Below, one piece after another: positions 28,535-38,582 of a DNA stretch of 64,000 nucleotides. Under the pieces are notes generated by a model. The model was not told the DNA's origin. It made no database searches and saw only the letters and a list, made by a program, of their open reading frames with translations. Origin of the DNA: Heterotrichella gracilis (taxonomy: Eukaryota > Sar > Xanthophyceae > Tribonematales > Xanthonemataceae); the NCBI GenBank assembly GCA_032358255.1, contig JAULBX010029269.1:1-64000 (forward strand), given 5' to 3'. Each line of letters opens with the position of its first letter. Positions within the stretch are counted from its first letter, which is position 1. The position numbers and the translations under genes were made by a program.

Positions 28535-29677
28535 TTACTTTTTAATTTGTATAGCGTCTCCTTCGTTTAAGCCATCGTAACCTGAAGTTATTAAAAGGTC
28601 TTGCTCTGTTAATCCGCTTGTAATTTCAACTCGTCCATTATACTCACGTCCAAGTGTTACATTATGCTTTGCAGCTTTGTTGTTCTCAGCAACTAAAACG
28701 AAATGTTGTCCTTTAAGATCTTTTTGTACGTAGTTTAGTGGAATTCCAATTACAGGTTTTGCCGACATGTAATCATTGATCTTAATAATTGCGATTTGGT
28801 TTGGGTGGAATTCTTTTTTGTTATCCAATAACACCTCAACACCAAATGTTCTGTTCAAAGCACTAATGGCGCGCGAAGCGTAATACACTTTTTCAACTAA
28901 AGTATCATTACTATCGGGAAAACGAATAATTACCTCATCACCTTTGTGAACTTTAGAAGCATAGCTTTCTGCAAGATCAGCCTTAACTTTTAAATTAGAA
29001 AAATTAATTACACGAATAGCAGGCATTCCCGGAGCAGTTAACTGCCCAAGTTTAATGTCTACCGCATCTACAGTTCCATCAATTGGAGAAATAATTTTAG
29101 TCATACGTATTTGCTCTCTCAAAGTGCTTATCTTTTTCTCCATGCTTTCTTTTTGAGATTTAGCCTGTAAGTATTGTACTTCGGTACCAATCTTTTGGTC
29201 CCACAATGCTTTTTGTTTTTCGTATAGCTGATTTACAAGCTCCGAAGAAGTTTGAAGATCTGAAATACTTTGTTGCAATGCACGCGCATCGGTTTCAGCT
29301 AACTCCTGACCTTTACGAACCTCATCGCCTACTTTTACATTGATCTTTGTAATTGTTCCCGGCATTTCAGATGAGATAGAAACGCTTTCTTCAGCATCTA
29401 CCCTACCCTGAACATCGATGTATGTTTTGAAAATAAATGGTGCGATAGCAGATGCTTCAACCAAAACAAATTTCTTGGCTGAATCACCTTCCAATTTCGA
29501 GATCTTAGTGTTGATCTCCGCCAACTGAGTTTTTAACTCTGCTTGTTTTGCCTTTAATTCAACAAGGCCTTCTTCTTTTGCGCCTCCGCAAGAAGATAAG
29601 ATAAATACACTTACCAATATTGGAATAATGTAATTACGGATTTTTAGTTTTTGGATTTGAGTTGTAAATTGTGACAT
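28535..29677 (-). CDS. RND efflux periplasmic adaptor (membrane fusion protein), lipoprotein
   Basis: 380 residues. The signal region ends in a lipobox (VFILSSCGG, Cys about 30), so it is lipid-anchored. An N-terminal coiled coil (about 35-62) is followed by the barrel-sandwich/lipoyl motif INVKVGDEVRKGQELAETDA, a helical hairpin (about 130-185), then SPIDGTVDAVDIKLGQL and beta-barrel parts. It bridges the RND pump and the outer-membrane channel. It is separated from the RND gene by 102 nt of AT-rich DNA in which I see no gene. Confidence 0.9.
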   Translation of the reverse strand: MSQFTTQIQKLKIRNYIIPILVSVFILSSCGGAKEEGLVELKAKQAELKTQLAEINTKISKLEGDSAKKFVLVEASAIAPFIFKTYIDVQGRVDAEESVSISSEMPGTITKINVKVGDEVRKGQELAETDARALQQSISDLQTSSELVNQLYEKQKALWDQKIGTEVQYLQAKSQKESMEKKISTLREQIRMTKIISPIDGTVDAVDIKLGQLTAPGMPAIRVINFSNLKVKADLAESYASKVHKGDEVIIRFPDSNDTLVEKVYYASRAISALNRTFGVEVLLDNKKEFHPNQIAIIKINDYMSAKPVIGIPLNYVQKDLKGQHFVLVAENNKAAKHNVTLGREYNGRVEITSGLTEQDLLITSGYDGLNEGDAIQIKK

Positions 29678-29707
29678 AACTTATTTTTTAATGTTTGATT
29701 TTTAAAT

Positions 29708-31072
29708 TTATTTAACCAGTGTGCCAATTGCTTTTTGATAATCTATTTTAAATACAAGCATATCGTAAACAGCGTTGTAATAATTTGTTTGCGCTTCTTT
29801 CAAAGAAGTTTCAGCGTTAATTATTTCGCTATTTGAACCTACACCTTGTTTGAATTTTTCCTGAACCACATCATAAACGTGACCAGCCATTTCTAAATTC
29901 TTTTTTTGTATCAATAAACTGGAATAAGCGTTGTTATATGAAATTGCTGCTACGGTAGCTTCTAATTCGCCGGCTTGCTCAACCATCTTAACCGAATTCT
30001 CGTTTTTACGCGAACTTATTTTTGCCTGTTGAATTTTATTATGACGTTGCAGTCCGTCAAAAATATTAAGGTTCAAGGTAATGCCAACTAAAGCGATTGG
30101 ATACCACTGTTTCATTGCATTTGATTTATCGGATTCAAAAATATTTGTTGTAGACCTTTGGGTATTATATTGATAACTACCATAGGCTGCAAGCGTTGGT
30201 AAATAGCCCCACTTTAAACGTTTTACATCCAGGTCTAATAAATTTTGTTGTGCTTGTAATAATACGTAATCAGGGCGTTTGGAAACATCGATCTTTGAAA
30301 TATTCAATTCTTCAAAATTGGTCACAACATTTAAACTATCTGTAAGAACAATAGGATCATTTACTTTGTATCCCATTTGAAATTTAAGCATGGTCTCCGA
30401 AAGACCAATTAATTTTATGGTCTTGTCTTTTTCGGTCAGTAAATTGTTGTATTGCACTTCCAACCTTTCTACATCTATTAACTCTGCGAAACCTTGTTTG
30501 TTAAAAGCCTTAGTATCTTCGTATATTTTTTTTAGTCTCACAACATTTGCTTCTAATAATTTTATTCTGTCGCGGTTAATGATCACATTGTAATAGGCTT
30601 TTGATACCTGAGCAACAAGATCTGCTTTACTTCGCGTCACACTAATGCGAGAAAGATTAATAAATTCTTTAGAAGCTTTTAAGCCAAAAATATAATCGCT
30701 GCTAAATAATAATTGCGAAGCGCTAAGGCCAGCAGTAGCATTATATTTTAAACCAAATCTAAGCGCCATGTATGTATCAGGTGGCGCTAATGGGTTAAAA
30801 GCGTTTGCGGAAACTATTTGTGTTGGAAGATTGATATAATCCTTAAAATCAACACTACCGCTAATTTGCGGCAATCCTAAACCGGCAATCTCTTTTCTTC
30901 TGTACTCGGCATTTTCCATGTCGAGCTCCGCATTTAAATAACTCGGACTGTTCTTAATAGCAAACTCAATAGATTGTTGTAAACTAAAGTTGCTGTTGGT
31001 GGCTTCCTGGGCCTTTGCTGATGCGCACACAATTATGGCAAAAAGTAATGCGTATTTTTTTAGCTGTGTCAT
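29708..31072 (-). CDS. TolC-family outer-membrane efflux channel
   Basis: 454 residues with a signal peptide (to about ASAKA/Q, residue 22) and two structural repeats of the OEP family: SLQQSIEFAIKNSPSYLNAELDMENAEYR at the start and the matching SSRKNENSVKMVEQAGELEATV...FKQGVGSNSEIINAETSLKEAQTNYYNA near the end (quoted only as key parts). It is the outer-membrane exit duct of the tripartite pump. The gene begins 3 nt after the tetR stop. Confidence 0.9.
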   Translation of the reverse strand: MTQLKKYALLFAIIVCASAKAQEATNSNFSLQQSIEFAIKNSPSYLNAELDMENAEYRRKEIAGLGLPQISGSVDFKDYINLPTQIVSANAFNPLAPPDTYMALRFGLKYNATAGLSASQLLFSSDYIFGLKASKEFINLSRISVTRSKADLVAQVSKAYYNVIINRDRIKLLEANVVRLKKIYEDTKAFNKQGFAELIDVERLEVQYNNLLTEKDKTIKLIGLSETMLKFQMGYKVNDPIVLTDSLNVVTNFEELNISKIDVSKRPDYVLLQAQQNLLDLDVKRLKWGYLPTLAAYGSYQYNTQRSTTNIFESDKSNAMKQWYPIALVGITLNLNIFDGLQRHNKIQQAKISSRKNENSVKMVEQAGELEATVAAISYNNAYSSLLIQKKNLEMAGHVYDVVQEKFKQGVGSNSEIINAETSLKEAQTNYYNAVYDMLVFKIDYQKAIGTLVK

Positions 31073-31075
31073 ATT

Positions 31076-31690
31076 TTATTCTTCTTCTTTAATTTTTTTA
31101 TAATTATTAATAAGCTTGTGGCCTTTTACAGTGCAGATTCCATAAGCAAACATATCCAGTATTAATTCTGATGTTTTTGTAAAACTTATTTTCTCGAAAG
31201 AAAAATAACTTCCAAACATTACCATATCAATTTGTGCCATGCGATATCTTGCTGTAAATTCAACGTCAATATCCGAACGGTAAACACCCATTTCTTTTCC
31301 TCTTTTAAGATTGGTATAAACATTCCTGAAGGCACATTCTTCTTTAAATTTTTGAAAACGCTTAAAAGCCGTTGGATAGAATTTTTGAAGGTCCATAAAA
31401 AAAATAGGGTTGATATTCTGCATCATTTCCTTCATATTAAGAGAAATTAACATAATTTCATGAATAGGATCTTTGGCATTTTGGTTCATTTCGTCAAACT
31501 GATTCTCTCTATCCAAAAGCTCAATCTCACATAATTGGTTAACCAGATCGTCTTTTTCCTTATAAAACTGGTAAATGGTTTTTTTAGACATACCAAGCTC
31601 TTTCGCAATATCATCCATAGTTACACGCTTAATGCCATACTTGAAAAATAAGGCCAAAGCTGTTTTCAATATCTTTTCTTGTGTTTCCAT
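31076..31690 (-). CDS. TetR-family transcriptional repressor of the efflux operon
   Basis: 204 residues. The N-terminal DNA-binding domain is clear (ILKTALALFFKYGIKRVTMDDIAKELGMSKKTIYQFYKEKDDL, residues about 7-50); the rest is a helical ligand domain. It is the first gene of the tolC-mfp-RND operon, so it probably represses its own operon until a pump substrate binds. A 10-bp palindrome lies directly on its promoter, see the operator entry. Confidence 0.9.
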   Translation of the reverse strand: METQEKILKTALALFFKYGIKRVTMDDIAKELGMSKKTIYQFYKEKDDLVNQLCEIELLDRENQFDEMNQNAKDPIHEIMLISLNMKEMMQNINPIFFMDLQKFYPTAFKRFQKFKEECAFRNVYTNLKRGKEMGVYRSDIDVEFTARYRMAQIDMVMFGSYFSFEKISFTKTSELILDMFAYGICTVKGHKLINNYKKIKEEE

Positions 31691-31706
31691 TTTTATATTT
31701 CGGGGA

Positions 31707-31737
31707 CAAAACTATGGAAACTTTTTTTGTCTTGCAA
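31707..31737 (-). promoter_or_regulatory. tetR-tolC-mfp-RND promoter
   Basis: On the minus strand, TTG (31737-31735), a 20-nt spacer and TAGTTTTG (31714-31707) match the Bacteroidota -33/-7 elements. The start codon at 31690 is 17 nt downstream of the -7 box. Confidence 0.65.
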
Positions 31738-31745
31738 GTTTCCAT
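31714..31745. promoter_or_regulatory. Candidate TetR operator palindrome
   Basis: ATGGAAACTT (31714-31723) and AAGTTTCCAT (31736-31745) are perfect 10-nt inverted arms with a 12-nt spacer. The right arm overlaps the -33 element and the left arm overlaps the -7 box of the tetR promoter. A third half-site, GTTTCCAT (31683-31690), coincides with the tetR start codon. Autoregulation is inferred. Confidence 0.65.
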
Positions 31746-31778
31746 TAAAAAATATTTTTTCGCATCTTTACACTTTAA

Positions 31779-32645
31779 ATGGTAGATACAAAAAATAGCC
31801 GCTGGAAGAGATTTGGAGCCTTTTTAAGGAGTAAGTACCGCTTGGTTATCTTAAACGACAGTACTTTTGGCGAGAAGATATCCCTGCGACTATCGCCATT
31901 AGGGCTGATTACAGGTATTTTTGCCATAACCATAGTAATGACAACCCTTGTAATAAGCCTGGTTGCCTTTACTCCTTTAAGAGAGTACATTCCAGGCTAC
32001 GGCACCGTGGCCGAACGCAAGCAGATCTTGGATCTTAGCCAAAAAGCCGACTCGATGGAGCAAACTTTACAGGCAAGGGCAGCCTATATGAACAGCATTT
32101 TAAATGTTTTAAATGAAAAATTTGAAACCAAAACCGAAAAACCAAAAAAAGATACTACCGGAAAATTTGCTAACGTAAATACAAAAGCAAGTGCCAACGA
32201 TCTTGAATTTAGAAAAGATATTGAAGAAAATAAAAATAACTCTATTGCAACAAAACCAAAATATAAAGGCCTTAGCGATCTTGTTTTTTTTACACCTGTA
32301 AAAGGATTGATCAGTGAATCGTTTAATTTATCTGAAAATCATTACGGTTTGGATATTGTAACAAAACCGGATGAGACCATAAAATCTACCCTTGACGGAA
32401 CAATTGTGTTTGCGGGTTTTTCTGCCGAAGATGGAAACATTATACAAGTGCAACACAGCAATAACCTGACCAGCATCTACAAACACAACTCAAGCTTATT
32501 AAAAAAAACCGGCGACAGAATAAAAGCGGGTGAAGCAATTTCGGTAGTTGGTAATACCGGCGAAAAAAGTAAAGGGCCACATTTACATTTTGAACTATGG
32601 TTCGATGGTCAGCCGATCAATCCACAGGATTTTGTTGCTTTTTAA
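31779..32645 (+). CDS. M23-family (LytM) membrane-anchored peptidoglycan peptidase
   Basis: 288 residues. A basic cytosolic N-terminus with the module YRLVILNDSTFGEKISLRL (20-38), one TM helix (about 43-65), a periplasmic coiled coil (about 85-120) and a C-terminal M23 domain. Zinc ligands are His188 and Asp192 (HYGLD) and the HLH pair (268-270), with QVQHSNN/IYKHNSS supplying further His, so the enzyme looks active. It should cut peptide cross-links in cell-wall growth. Its last 29 nt overlap the convergent ligase gene. The N-terminal module recurs in an element gene at 44480. Confidence 0.88.
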   Translation: MVDTKNSRWKRFGAFLRSKYRLVILNDSTFGEKISLRLSPLGLITGIFAITIVMTTLVISLVAFTPLREYIPGYGTVAERKQILDLSQKADSMEQTLQARAAYMNSILNVLNEKFETKTEKPKKDTTGKFANVNTKASANDLEFRKDIEENKNNSIATKPKYKGLSDLVFFTPVKGLISESFNLSENHYGLDIVTKPDETIKSTLDGTIVFAGFSAEDGNIIQVQHSNNLTSIYKHNSSLLKKTGDRIKAGEAISVVGNTGEKSKGPHLHFELWFDGQPINPQDFVAF

Positions 32646-34188
32646 AAAAGGCTTGCGAAATAAATAGCGTATAAAAGAAAGCATAAAAACTTAAACCCGC
32701 CTGCGTCTCAAGCGTATCTTCCAGAACAAAAGATAATACCAAAATTAAAAAATAAGGCCAGAATAAAGGATGCAAATATTTTTTTAAATTAATTACGGGA
32801 TATAAAAAGCTAATTAAGAATATTGATAAACCAGCTATACCCAAGGAAACAGTCATCGTTATAAATTGATTGTGTGGCCGCTTATACCAGTCTTTCGTTA
32901 ACGGCGACTGCGTTTCTATATAAGTTTTGTTTAATTCAGTTTGTACGTCACCCGTGCCAACGCCAAACAGAATATTTTTTTTAATTACAGATATTGCGGC
33001 TTTCCAGAAATATAAACGCATGGTTAATGAATGGCCATTAACGTTGCGTTCGTTCATAAACTCATCATACTCCCAAACAAATTCGTAAACACGTTTATGC
33101 AAAAAACTCCATTGTGGGTATTTATAATTTGTAATATTCTTTTGGATATTGATGCAATCTTCGCTAGTCAATTTTGCGAGACCTGCAGAATCTTTATTTA
33201 AACCCTTGCTGGCCATATACCTTACCAGCACTTGGTAGCGCTGAATATTATGCAGTTGTGGCTTGTATGTAAAACTGTCATTTGGAAAACGGATCTTCCA
33301 TTCTTTTTGCAATTCGGTAGGTTGAATATTTATAAAAACATAATTTCCATTCTCTTTTTGCGTGAAGGAATCGTAGTTCAAATATATATTTCCGGTAGCA
33401 CTAATTTTATGTGGAATATTATTTTCACCAGAAACTGTTGTTAGCTGTGAATTAAAAATAGAGTTTAAAAAATTAAACCCATAAAACACGCCTGCCAAAA
33501 TTATTACCATTGAAATAATTCGAATATGCATTTTTTGTTTGAATAGGAAAACAACTATGGTCAGGAAAGTCAATATGGATAAATTAACCAGTCCGGAAGC
33601 CAGACCCAGTGCATATAGCACGAAGACAAAATAAAGTAATAACACAGCAAATAAAAATTTATGCAGATTTTTTGCAGCTGTCCAAATAAAATAAAAACAA
33701 CAGGCAATAGCAACATTTAAATATAAGCCCAAGCGAATGTGGCTCATAAATCTTGACGCATTCCTAACTAACTCTGTGTTATGCAGGATATAATTATAAA
33801 TGAGGCACCATATTGTACTTACTAAAGAACCAAGTAGAAAAAAATACAACACTATTTTAAATTCTTTTTCATTTATGGGTTTAGTGCTAAATAACAGCAT
33901 GGGTAAAAACATCAAAGGTGTTAAGATCCTGATAGCTGTTAAACCAGATTCAAGATCCTGCGTGTAGGCCATACCAATAAGATGTATAAGAAACAAAGAC
34001 GTAATTATCCAGAATAATTTATTGGTACTTAACTGCGCCCACTTACGTTTAAAACCACCTTCAATTATCCAGTTGCCCAGCAAAATAAATTGTGGCACAC
34101 TCGTTGGTACGGTTCCCATCATAATACCAAATGCAAGAGAGCAAAGTCCAAATAAAAATAAATATCTATGTATCTTTTCTGAAAACAT
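32617..34188 (-). CDS. O-antigen ligase / Wzy-like polytopic membrane protein
   Basis: 523 residues with about ten to twelve hydrophobic helices and one large periplasmic loop (about 240-400) ending in AISVIKKNILFGVGTGDVQTEL...RPHNQFITMTVSLGIAGL, the O-antigen ligase/Wzy_C signature in which the loop Arg/His residues act on lipid-linked glycan. It could ligate O-antigen to lipid A core or polymerise a surface glycan. It overlaps the convergent M23 peptidase by 29 nt. Confidence 0.8.
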   Translation of the reverse strand: MFSEKIHRYLFLFGLCSLAFGIMMGTVPTSVPQFILLGNWIIEGGFKRKWAQLSTNKLFWIITSLFLIHLIGMAYTQDLESGLTAIRILTPLMFLPMLLFSTKPINEKEFKIVLYFFLLGSLVSTIWCLIYNYILHNTELVRNASRFMSHIRLGLYLNVAIACCFYFIWTAAKNLHKFLFAVLLLYFVFVLYALGLASGLVNLSILTFLTIVVFLFKQKMHIRIISMVIILAGVFYGFNFLNSIFNSQLTTVSGENNIPHKISATGNIYLNYDSFTQKENGNYVFINIQPTELQKEWKIRFPNDSFTYKPQLHNIQRYQVLVRYMASKGLNKDSAGLAKLTSEDCINIQKNITNYKYPQWSFLHKRVYEFVWEYDEFMNERNVNGHSLTMRLYFWKAAISVIKKNILFGVGTGDVQTELNKTYIETQSPLTKDWYKRPHNQFITMTVSLGIAGLSIFLISFLYPVINLKKYLHPLFWPYFLILVLSFVLEDTLETQAGLSFYAFFYTLFISQAFFKKQQNPVD

Positions 34189-34232
34189 GTGGGCCTATCA
34201 AAGAAACGAAAAAAAAGAAAACATATTGCCAA

Positions 34233-34275
34233 AAAAGAAAAAATCCCGCTTATTTTTAAGCAGGATTTTCATTTA
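34233..34275 (-). terminator. Rho-independent terminator after recQ
   Basis: AAAATCC-C-GCTTA and TAAGC-A-GGATTTT form a stem with one C/A mismatch on the plus strand, which becomes a G-U pair in the minus-strand transcript, followed there by a T-run. It sits 20-50 nt past the recQ stop. Confidence 0.75.
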
Positions 34276-34289
34276 TTCTAATTTTGATT

Positions 34290-36512
34290 TTAATTTCCAA
34301 AATCTGAAAGAAATTTAATGCGCATTACCCTTATCTCTTCTTCCGAATAATCATTTTCGCCCAACTCTTTTAGCGCCTCAGCAACACTGTCTGATTTACT
34401 TTCTTTAAAATATTCCATTACCTCATCCTGTTTCTCTTCATCAACAACATCCTCGATATAATAATTGATATTTACTTTAGTTCCCGATTCAACAATTGTT
34501 TCAATCTCCGTTAATAAAGCTGGCAAGGTTAAATTCTTGCTTTTAGCCATATCCCTTAAACTTATCTTTCTGTCAATATTTTGAATGATATAAACTTTTA
34601 AACCCGATTTATTTACAACCGATTTAATAACCATATCAACCGGACGTTCTATCTCGTTCTCTTCAACATATTTTTTGATAAGATCGATAAAAGGTTTACC
34701 GAATTTTGCCGCTTTACCTGAACCAACACCACTTATTTTGGTCATTTCATCCATTGTTATTGGATATTGAATGGCCATTTCTTCCAAAGATGATTCCTGA
34801 AAAATTACGTAAGGCGGTAAGTTCTTTAATTTGGCCGTTTTTTTAACCAGGTCCTTTAATAAAGCATACAAAGTTTCATCAGCTGCGCCGCTTCCACCTT
34901 TTCCACCTATCATTACATCATCGTCATGATCTTTATCTGTATTATTAAAATCGTGATCGCGTGTAAATTTAATACTGTGTGGTTTTTTTAAGAAGGCGTG
35001 ACCTTTTTCTGTAACACTTAACAAACCGTAATTTTCGATATTTTTTACAAAATAACCGTTAACTACAGCCTGGCGTAAAATTGCCTGCCAGAATTTTTCA
35101 TCTTTATCATGATCAACACCTTTACCCCAGCTCTCTAAATTATTGTGCTTGTAAGTTTTTGCTGTTGCTGTTAACGTTCCCATTAACACATTGATCACAT
35201 CTTTTAATTTATGTTTTTCCTTTATCTCAAGAACTGCTTCAATTGCTAATTCAAGATCTTCTTTGGCTTCAAATTTTTGTTTTGGATGACGACAATTATC
35301 GCACATACCCGAACAATCAGGTTCGTGAAACTCCTCACCAAAATAATGTAAAATAAATTTACGACGACAGCTACTCGTTTCTGCAAATGACGCCGTTTCT
35401 GAAAGCATTTGTTTACCAATTTCCTGTTCGGCAACCGGCTTATCTTTCATAAATTTTTCCAATTTCAAAATATCGTCGTGACTGTAAAAGGTCACACAAT
35501 TTCCTTCGCCCCCATCACGTCCGGCACGACCAGTTTCCTGATAATAACCTTCTAATGATTTTGGTATGTCGTGGTGAATTACAAAACGAACATCCGGCTT
35601 ATCAATTCCCATTCCAAAAGCAATTGTGGCAACAATTACTTTAACATCTTCCATCAAAAAATCATCCTGTGTTTTTGCGCGCTCTTTAGCATCTAAACCT
35701 GCATGGTATGGCTTAGCTTTTATGCCGTTTACTTTTAACGCCTCTGCAATTTCTTCAACTTTCTTTCTACTTAAACAGTAGATGATCCCACTCTTATCGC
35801 TATTTTGTTTAACGTATTTAATGATCTCTTTATTTACATTTTGTTTTGCGCGAACTTCGTAGTATAAATTTGCACGGTTAAATGATGACTTAAATAAATT
35901 AGCCGCCATCATACCAAGATTTTTTTGAATATCCTGCTGCACCTTTGGTGTTGCAGTAGCAGTTAAAGCCATTACCGGTACATTTCCAACCGCATCTATG
36001 ATAGGACGTAATCTTCTGTACTCCGGGCGAAAATCATGTCCCCACTCCGATATACAATGAGCCTCATCTATCGCGAAAAAAGAAATTTTAAATTCTTTAA
36101 AGAAAGCAATGTTATCTTCCTTCGTTAATGTTTCGGGGGCAACGTATAATAATTTTGTTTTTCCTGACAGAACATCTTTTTTAACCGTAGCAATTTCGGC
36201 TTTATTAAGAGATGAATTTAAAAAATGAGCAATGCCGTTTTCGTTACTAAAACCACGAATAGCATCTACCTGGTTCTTCATTAATGCAATTAGTGGGGAA
36301 ACCACGATAGCGGTTCCTTCTGATATTATTGCGGGCAATTGATAGCATAAGCTTTTTCCGCCACCAGTTGGCATAATAACAAAGGTGTCATTACCAGCTA
36401 ATAGGTTCTTAATGATCTTTTCCTGAGTCCCTTTAAAACCGTCAAATCCAAAGAAACTCTTAAGAGTTTCGAGAACTTCCGTTGTTTCAACTTCGCCAAC
36501 CATGCTTTTCAT
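34290..36512 (-). CDS. recQ: ATP-dependent DNA helicase RecQ
   Basis: 740 residues, longer than E. coli RecQ (about 610) owing to a C-terminal extension. A superfamily 2 helicase core carries Walker [23 protein letters not shown], and motif [12 protein letters not shown]. The zinc site has [26 protein letters not shown] cysteines. The winged helix (RQC) and HRDC domain (about 565-645, with [13 protein letters not shown]) follow, then an acidic helical tail. It unwinds recombination and repair intermediates. Confidence 0.95.
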   Translation of the reverse strand: MKSMVGEVETTEVLETLKSFFGFDGFKGTQEKIIKNLLAGNDTFVIMPTGGGKSLCYQLPAIISEGTAIVVSPLIALMKNQVDAIRGFSNENGIAHFLNSSLNKAEIATVKKDVLSGKTKLLYVAPETLTKEDNIAFFKEFKISFFAIDEAHCISEWGHDFRPEYRRLRPIIDAVGNVPVMALTATATPKVQQDIQKNLGMMAANLFKSSFNRANLYYEVRAKQNVNKEIIKYVKQNSDKSGIIYCLSRKKVEEIAEALKVNGIKAKPYHAGLDAKERAKTQDDFLMEDVKVIVATIAFGMGIDKPDVRFVIHHDIPKSLEGYYQETGRAGRDGGEGNCVTFYSHDDILKLEKFMKDKPVAEQEIGKQMLSETASFAETSSCRRKFILHYFGEEFHEPDCSGMCDNCRHPKQKFEAKEDLELAIEAVLEIKEKHKLKDVINVLMGTLTATAKTYKHNNLESWGKGVDHDKDEKFWQAILRQAVVNGYFVKNIENYGLLSVTEKGHAFLKKPHSIKFTRDHDFNNTDKDHDDDVMIGGKGGSGAADETLYALLKDLVKKTAKLKNLPPYVIFQESSLEEMAIQYPITMDEMTKISGVGSGKAAKFGKPFIDLIKKYVEENEIERPVDMVIKSVVNKSGLKVYIIQNIDRKISLRDMAKSKNLTLPALLTEIETIVESGTKVNINYYIEDVVDEEKQDEVMEYFKESKSDSVAEALKELGENDYSEEEIRVMRIKFLSDFGN

Positions 36513-36658
36513 TGATTAAAATGTGTCTTCTACTGAGTAAATAAATTGATTTCTACTTTAAAGATATACAATTTTTTTTCTAAATAACAAACCTTTTATC
36601 TCTAAAAGGCAATTTTATAGATGATAATGCCAATTTTTTAGATGTAATTTTTTGGGAA

Positions 36659-36997
36659 TTACAGATTTTGGTTCATTTTGGGATAAAACCGGAGTAAAAT
36701 AATAATGAAGACAAAAGACGTTACTAAATTGAAATAAAAACCAAAACCCTGCTGATTTGCAAGAATATAAAAAAGCAATTTTGCAAAAACCGAAATAACG
36801 TACAGTTGCACCCCCCATTGCTTAAAGTACCATAAACCAACGCAGGCAATAAAGTTGGCCGCCACCAAAATACCATATATAGCTGGTATAAAAACGCCGA
36901 GTTTTTTTATTTGTGGTGAGAATACCTGCGGAAAGGTGAACACAACCGATAAATAACCGATGATACAAATAAACGTTATGATCTTTGGTCTATTCAT
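36659..36997 (-). CDS. Small four-TM membrane protein of unknown function
   Basis: 112 residues almost entirely hydrophobic: helices near 6-22, 33-55, 60-80 and 84-105, ending in a charged RFYPKMNQNL tail. I do not recognise the family. It starts right after the permease stop and is likely cotranscribed with it. The region 36513-36658 upstream of recQ holds no gene that I can see. Confidence 0.5.
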   Translation of the reverse strand: MNRPKIITFICIIGYLSVVFTFPQVFSPQIKKLGVFIPAIYGILVAANFIACVGLWYFKQWGVQLYVISVFAKLLFYILANQQGFGFYFNLVTSFVFIIILLRFYPKMNQNL

Positions 36998-38239
36998 TTA
37001 GTTGCTCCTTATTGCTTCTACCGGATCTAATTGCGACGCGCTATAGGCTGGAATAAAACCACTTATAATGCCAATTAAAATTGAGATTGTAAACCCTAAA
37101 ATAATGTTGGTGCTGGTTAACCCTATATCCATATCAATGATGTCTTTGCCCAATGCTGTTAAAATGTATGTGAGCAGCAATCCAAAAAATCCACCAATCG
37201 TACTAAGCATGACGCTCTCGCCGAGAAATTGCACCAGAATAAAAAAATTCTTAGCGCCCAAACTTTTTTGTATTCCGATTAAATTAGTGCGTTCCCTTAC
37301 CGAAACGAACATAATATTAGCAATACCAAAACCACCCACCAAAATGGAGAAGCCCCCAATTATCCAACCCGCAGTACCTATAATATCAAACAAACCATCA
37401 AAGCCTTTGCTTATTAAACTTGTTTCGTTAAGTGCAAAATTTGGCTCGCCCATGGGTTTTAATTTTCTTATGCCGCGCATTATCCCAGTTAACTCCCCCA
37501 TCATTTCGGCGTTGGAAATATTTGGTTTTGCTTTGGCGTATATAATGGGATCTGCATTTTCAGATTTTGGATCTAAAAAATAACGTGCAAAATTAAAAGG
37601 TGTTATTACCTGGTAATCAAAACTAATTCCTAATAAACTTTCGCCTTCTTTTTTGATCACGCCAATTACAATAGCTTTGTGTCCGGAGATCTTAATTTCT
37701 TTTCCAACGGGATCTTCATTGGGGAAGAGCCCTTCAGCAATGCTGGCACCAATTAATGCTAAGTGATAACCTGCATCGGTTTCATTCTGTGTAAAATATC
37801 TTCCCGATGTAAGGTCGAAATTCTTTATTTTATAAAAATCATGCGAAATACCAGCAACCACCGCGTTTTGAATACTGTTTGATTTGTATTTGATCGTACA
37901 CCTCTTGCCCATCCTGTAAGCAATAGCCTCGGTACTTTTGCATCTTTTTTGTAATTCATCTAACTCGTAATATTTTGGAACGGGGCGATTGATGTATTTC
38001 CACCAGGGATAATCGGGACCAAAATCCCAGGGCCATTTTTGAATATACACAACGTTGTTGCCAAGAGACTGTATGCTGCCACGAATATTGCTTTCCAGCC
38101 CATCTACGATGGTAAAAACCAAGATAATTGCAAATATGCCAATGGTAATACCAAGCAGGCTTAAGAACGACCGCAACTTATTTGCAACCAGCGATTGCCA
38201 AGCAAAAAACAAACTCTCTTTAAATAATACCCACAGCAT
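36998..38239 (-). CDS. MacB/FtsX-type ABC transporter permease
   Basis: 413 residues with the MacB_PCD periplasmic domain between TM1 (about 24-46, preceded by ANKLRSFLSLLGITIGIFAI) and three C-terminal helices. ANIMFVSVRERTNLIGIQKSLGAK and SASQLDPVEAIRSN are the FtsX-domain signatures. Such permeases work by mechanotransmission with a MacB-type ATPase, which is not encoded next to it here. It may export lipoproteins, siderophores or drugs. Confidence 0.85.
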   Translation of the reverse strand: MLWVLFKESLFFAWQSLVANKLRSFLSLLGITIGIFAIILVFTIVDGLESNIRGSIQSLGNNVVYIQKWPWDFGPDYPWWKYINRPVPKYYELDELQKRCKSTEAIAYRMGKRCTIKYKSNSIQNAVVAGISHDFYKIKNFDLTSGRYFTQNETDAGYHLALIGASIAEGLFPNEDPVGKEIKISGHKAIVIGVIKKEGESLLGISFDYQVITPFNFARYFLDPKSENADPIIYAKAKPNISNAEMMGELTGIMRGIRKLKPMGEPNFALNETSLISKGFDGLFDIIGTAGWIIGGFSILVGGFGIANIMFVSVRERTNLIGIQKSLGAKNFFILVQFLGESVMLSTIGGFFGLLLTYILTALGKDIIDMDIGLTSTNIILGFTISILIGIISGFIPAYSASQLDPVEAIRSN

Positions 38240-38310
38240 TGTTAATTAAAGGTACGATTAAAACTGTTGCTGTTTAAATTTATTGGATAAGTGGTTAGGA
38301 CAAAGGATAC

Positions 38311-38352
38311 ATGACAAACGACTTATGACTAAAATCTGGTGACTAACGACTA
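38311..38352. repeat. Imperfect tandem GACTAACGACT-like repeat
   Basis: ATGACAAACGACTTATGACT and GTGACTAACGACTATTC lie side by side within the 103-nt gap between the permease and the small membrane gene. It is degenerate intergenic sequence and part of the minus-strand stop context of the next gene; no function seen. Confidence 0.4.
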
Positions 38353-38582
38353 TTCTTCTTTTGTTCTTCCTGATGCTTAAGAAACGCTTCGTGCTTTTTA
38401 CGTTGACGTTTACGCATTAAATAAATAATAGATGATAAAATAAAGAAACCAAAAAAGAAAACGGCACTGTCGTTATCTTTCATAATTAAAAAATAAATAA
38501 CCAAAATAATTCCAAGTACTACACCAACCAACCAAAGGCGTTCTAAAAAAATAAAGGTTTTATTTTGCATGTTAGAGTTCAT
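38343..38582 (-). CDS. Small two-TM membrane protein of unknown function
   Basis: 79 residues: helices near 10-30 and 36-56, then a strongly basic tail (MRKRQRKKHEAFLKHQEEQKKNSR). Function unknown. It overlaps the lptC stop region by 11 nt, so it probably belongs to the coaX-OMP-lptC transcript. Confidence 0.6.
   Translation of the reverse strand: MNSNMQNKTFIFLERLWLVGVVLGIILVIYFLIMKDNDSAVFFFGFFILSSIIYLMRKRQRKKHEAFLKHQEEQKKNSR

Noticed and set aside
37068-37583. 171-codon plus-strand ORF
   Set aside because: Antisense to the FtsX-type permease, low-complexity composition, no family.
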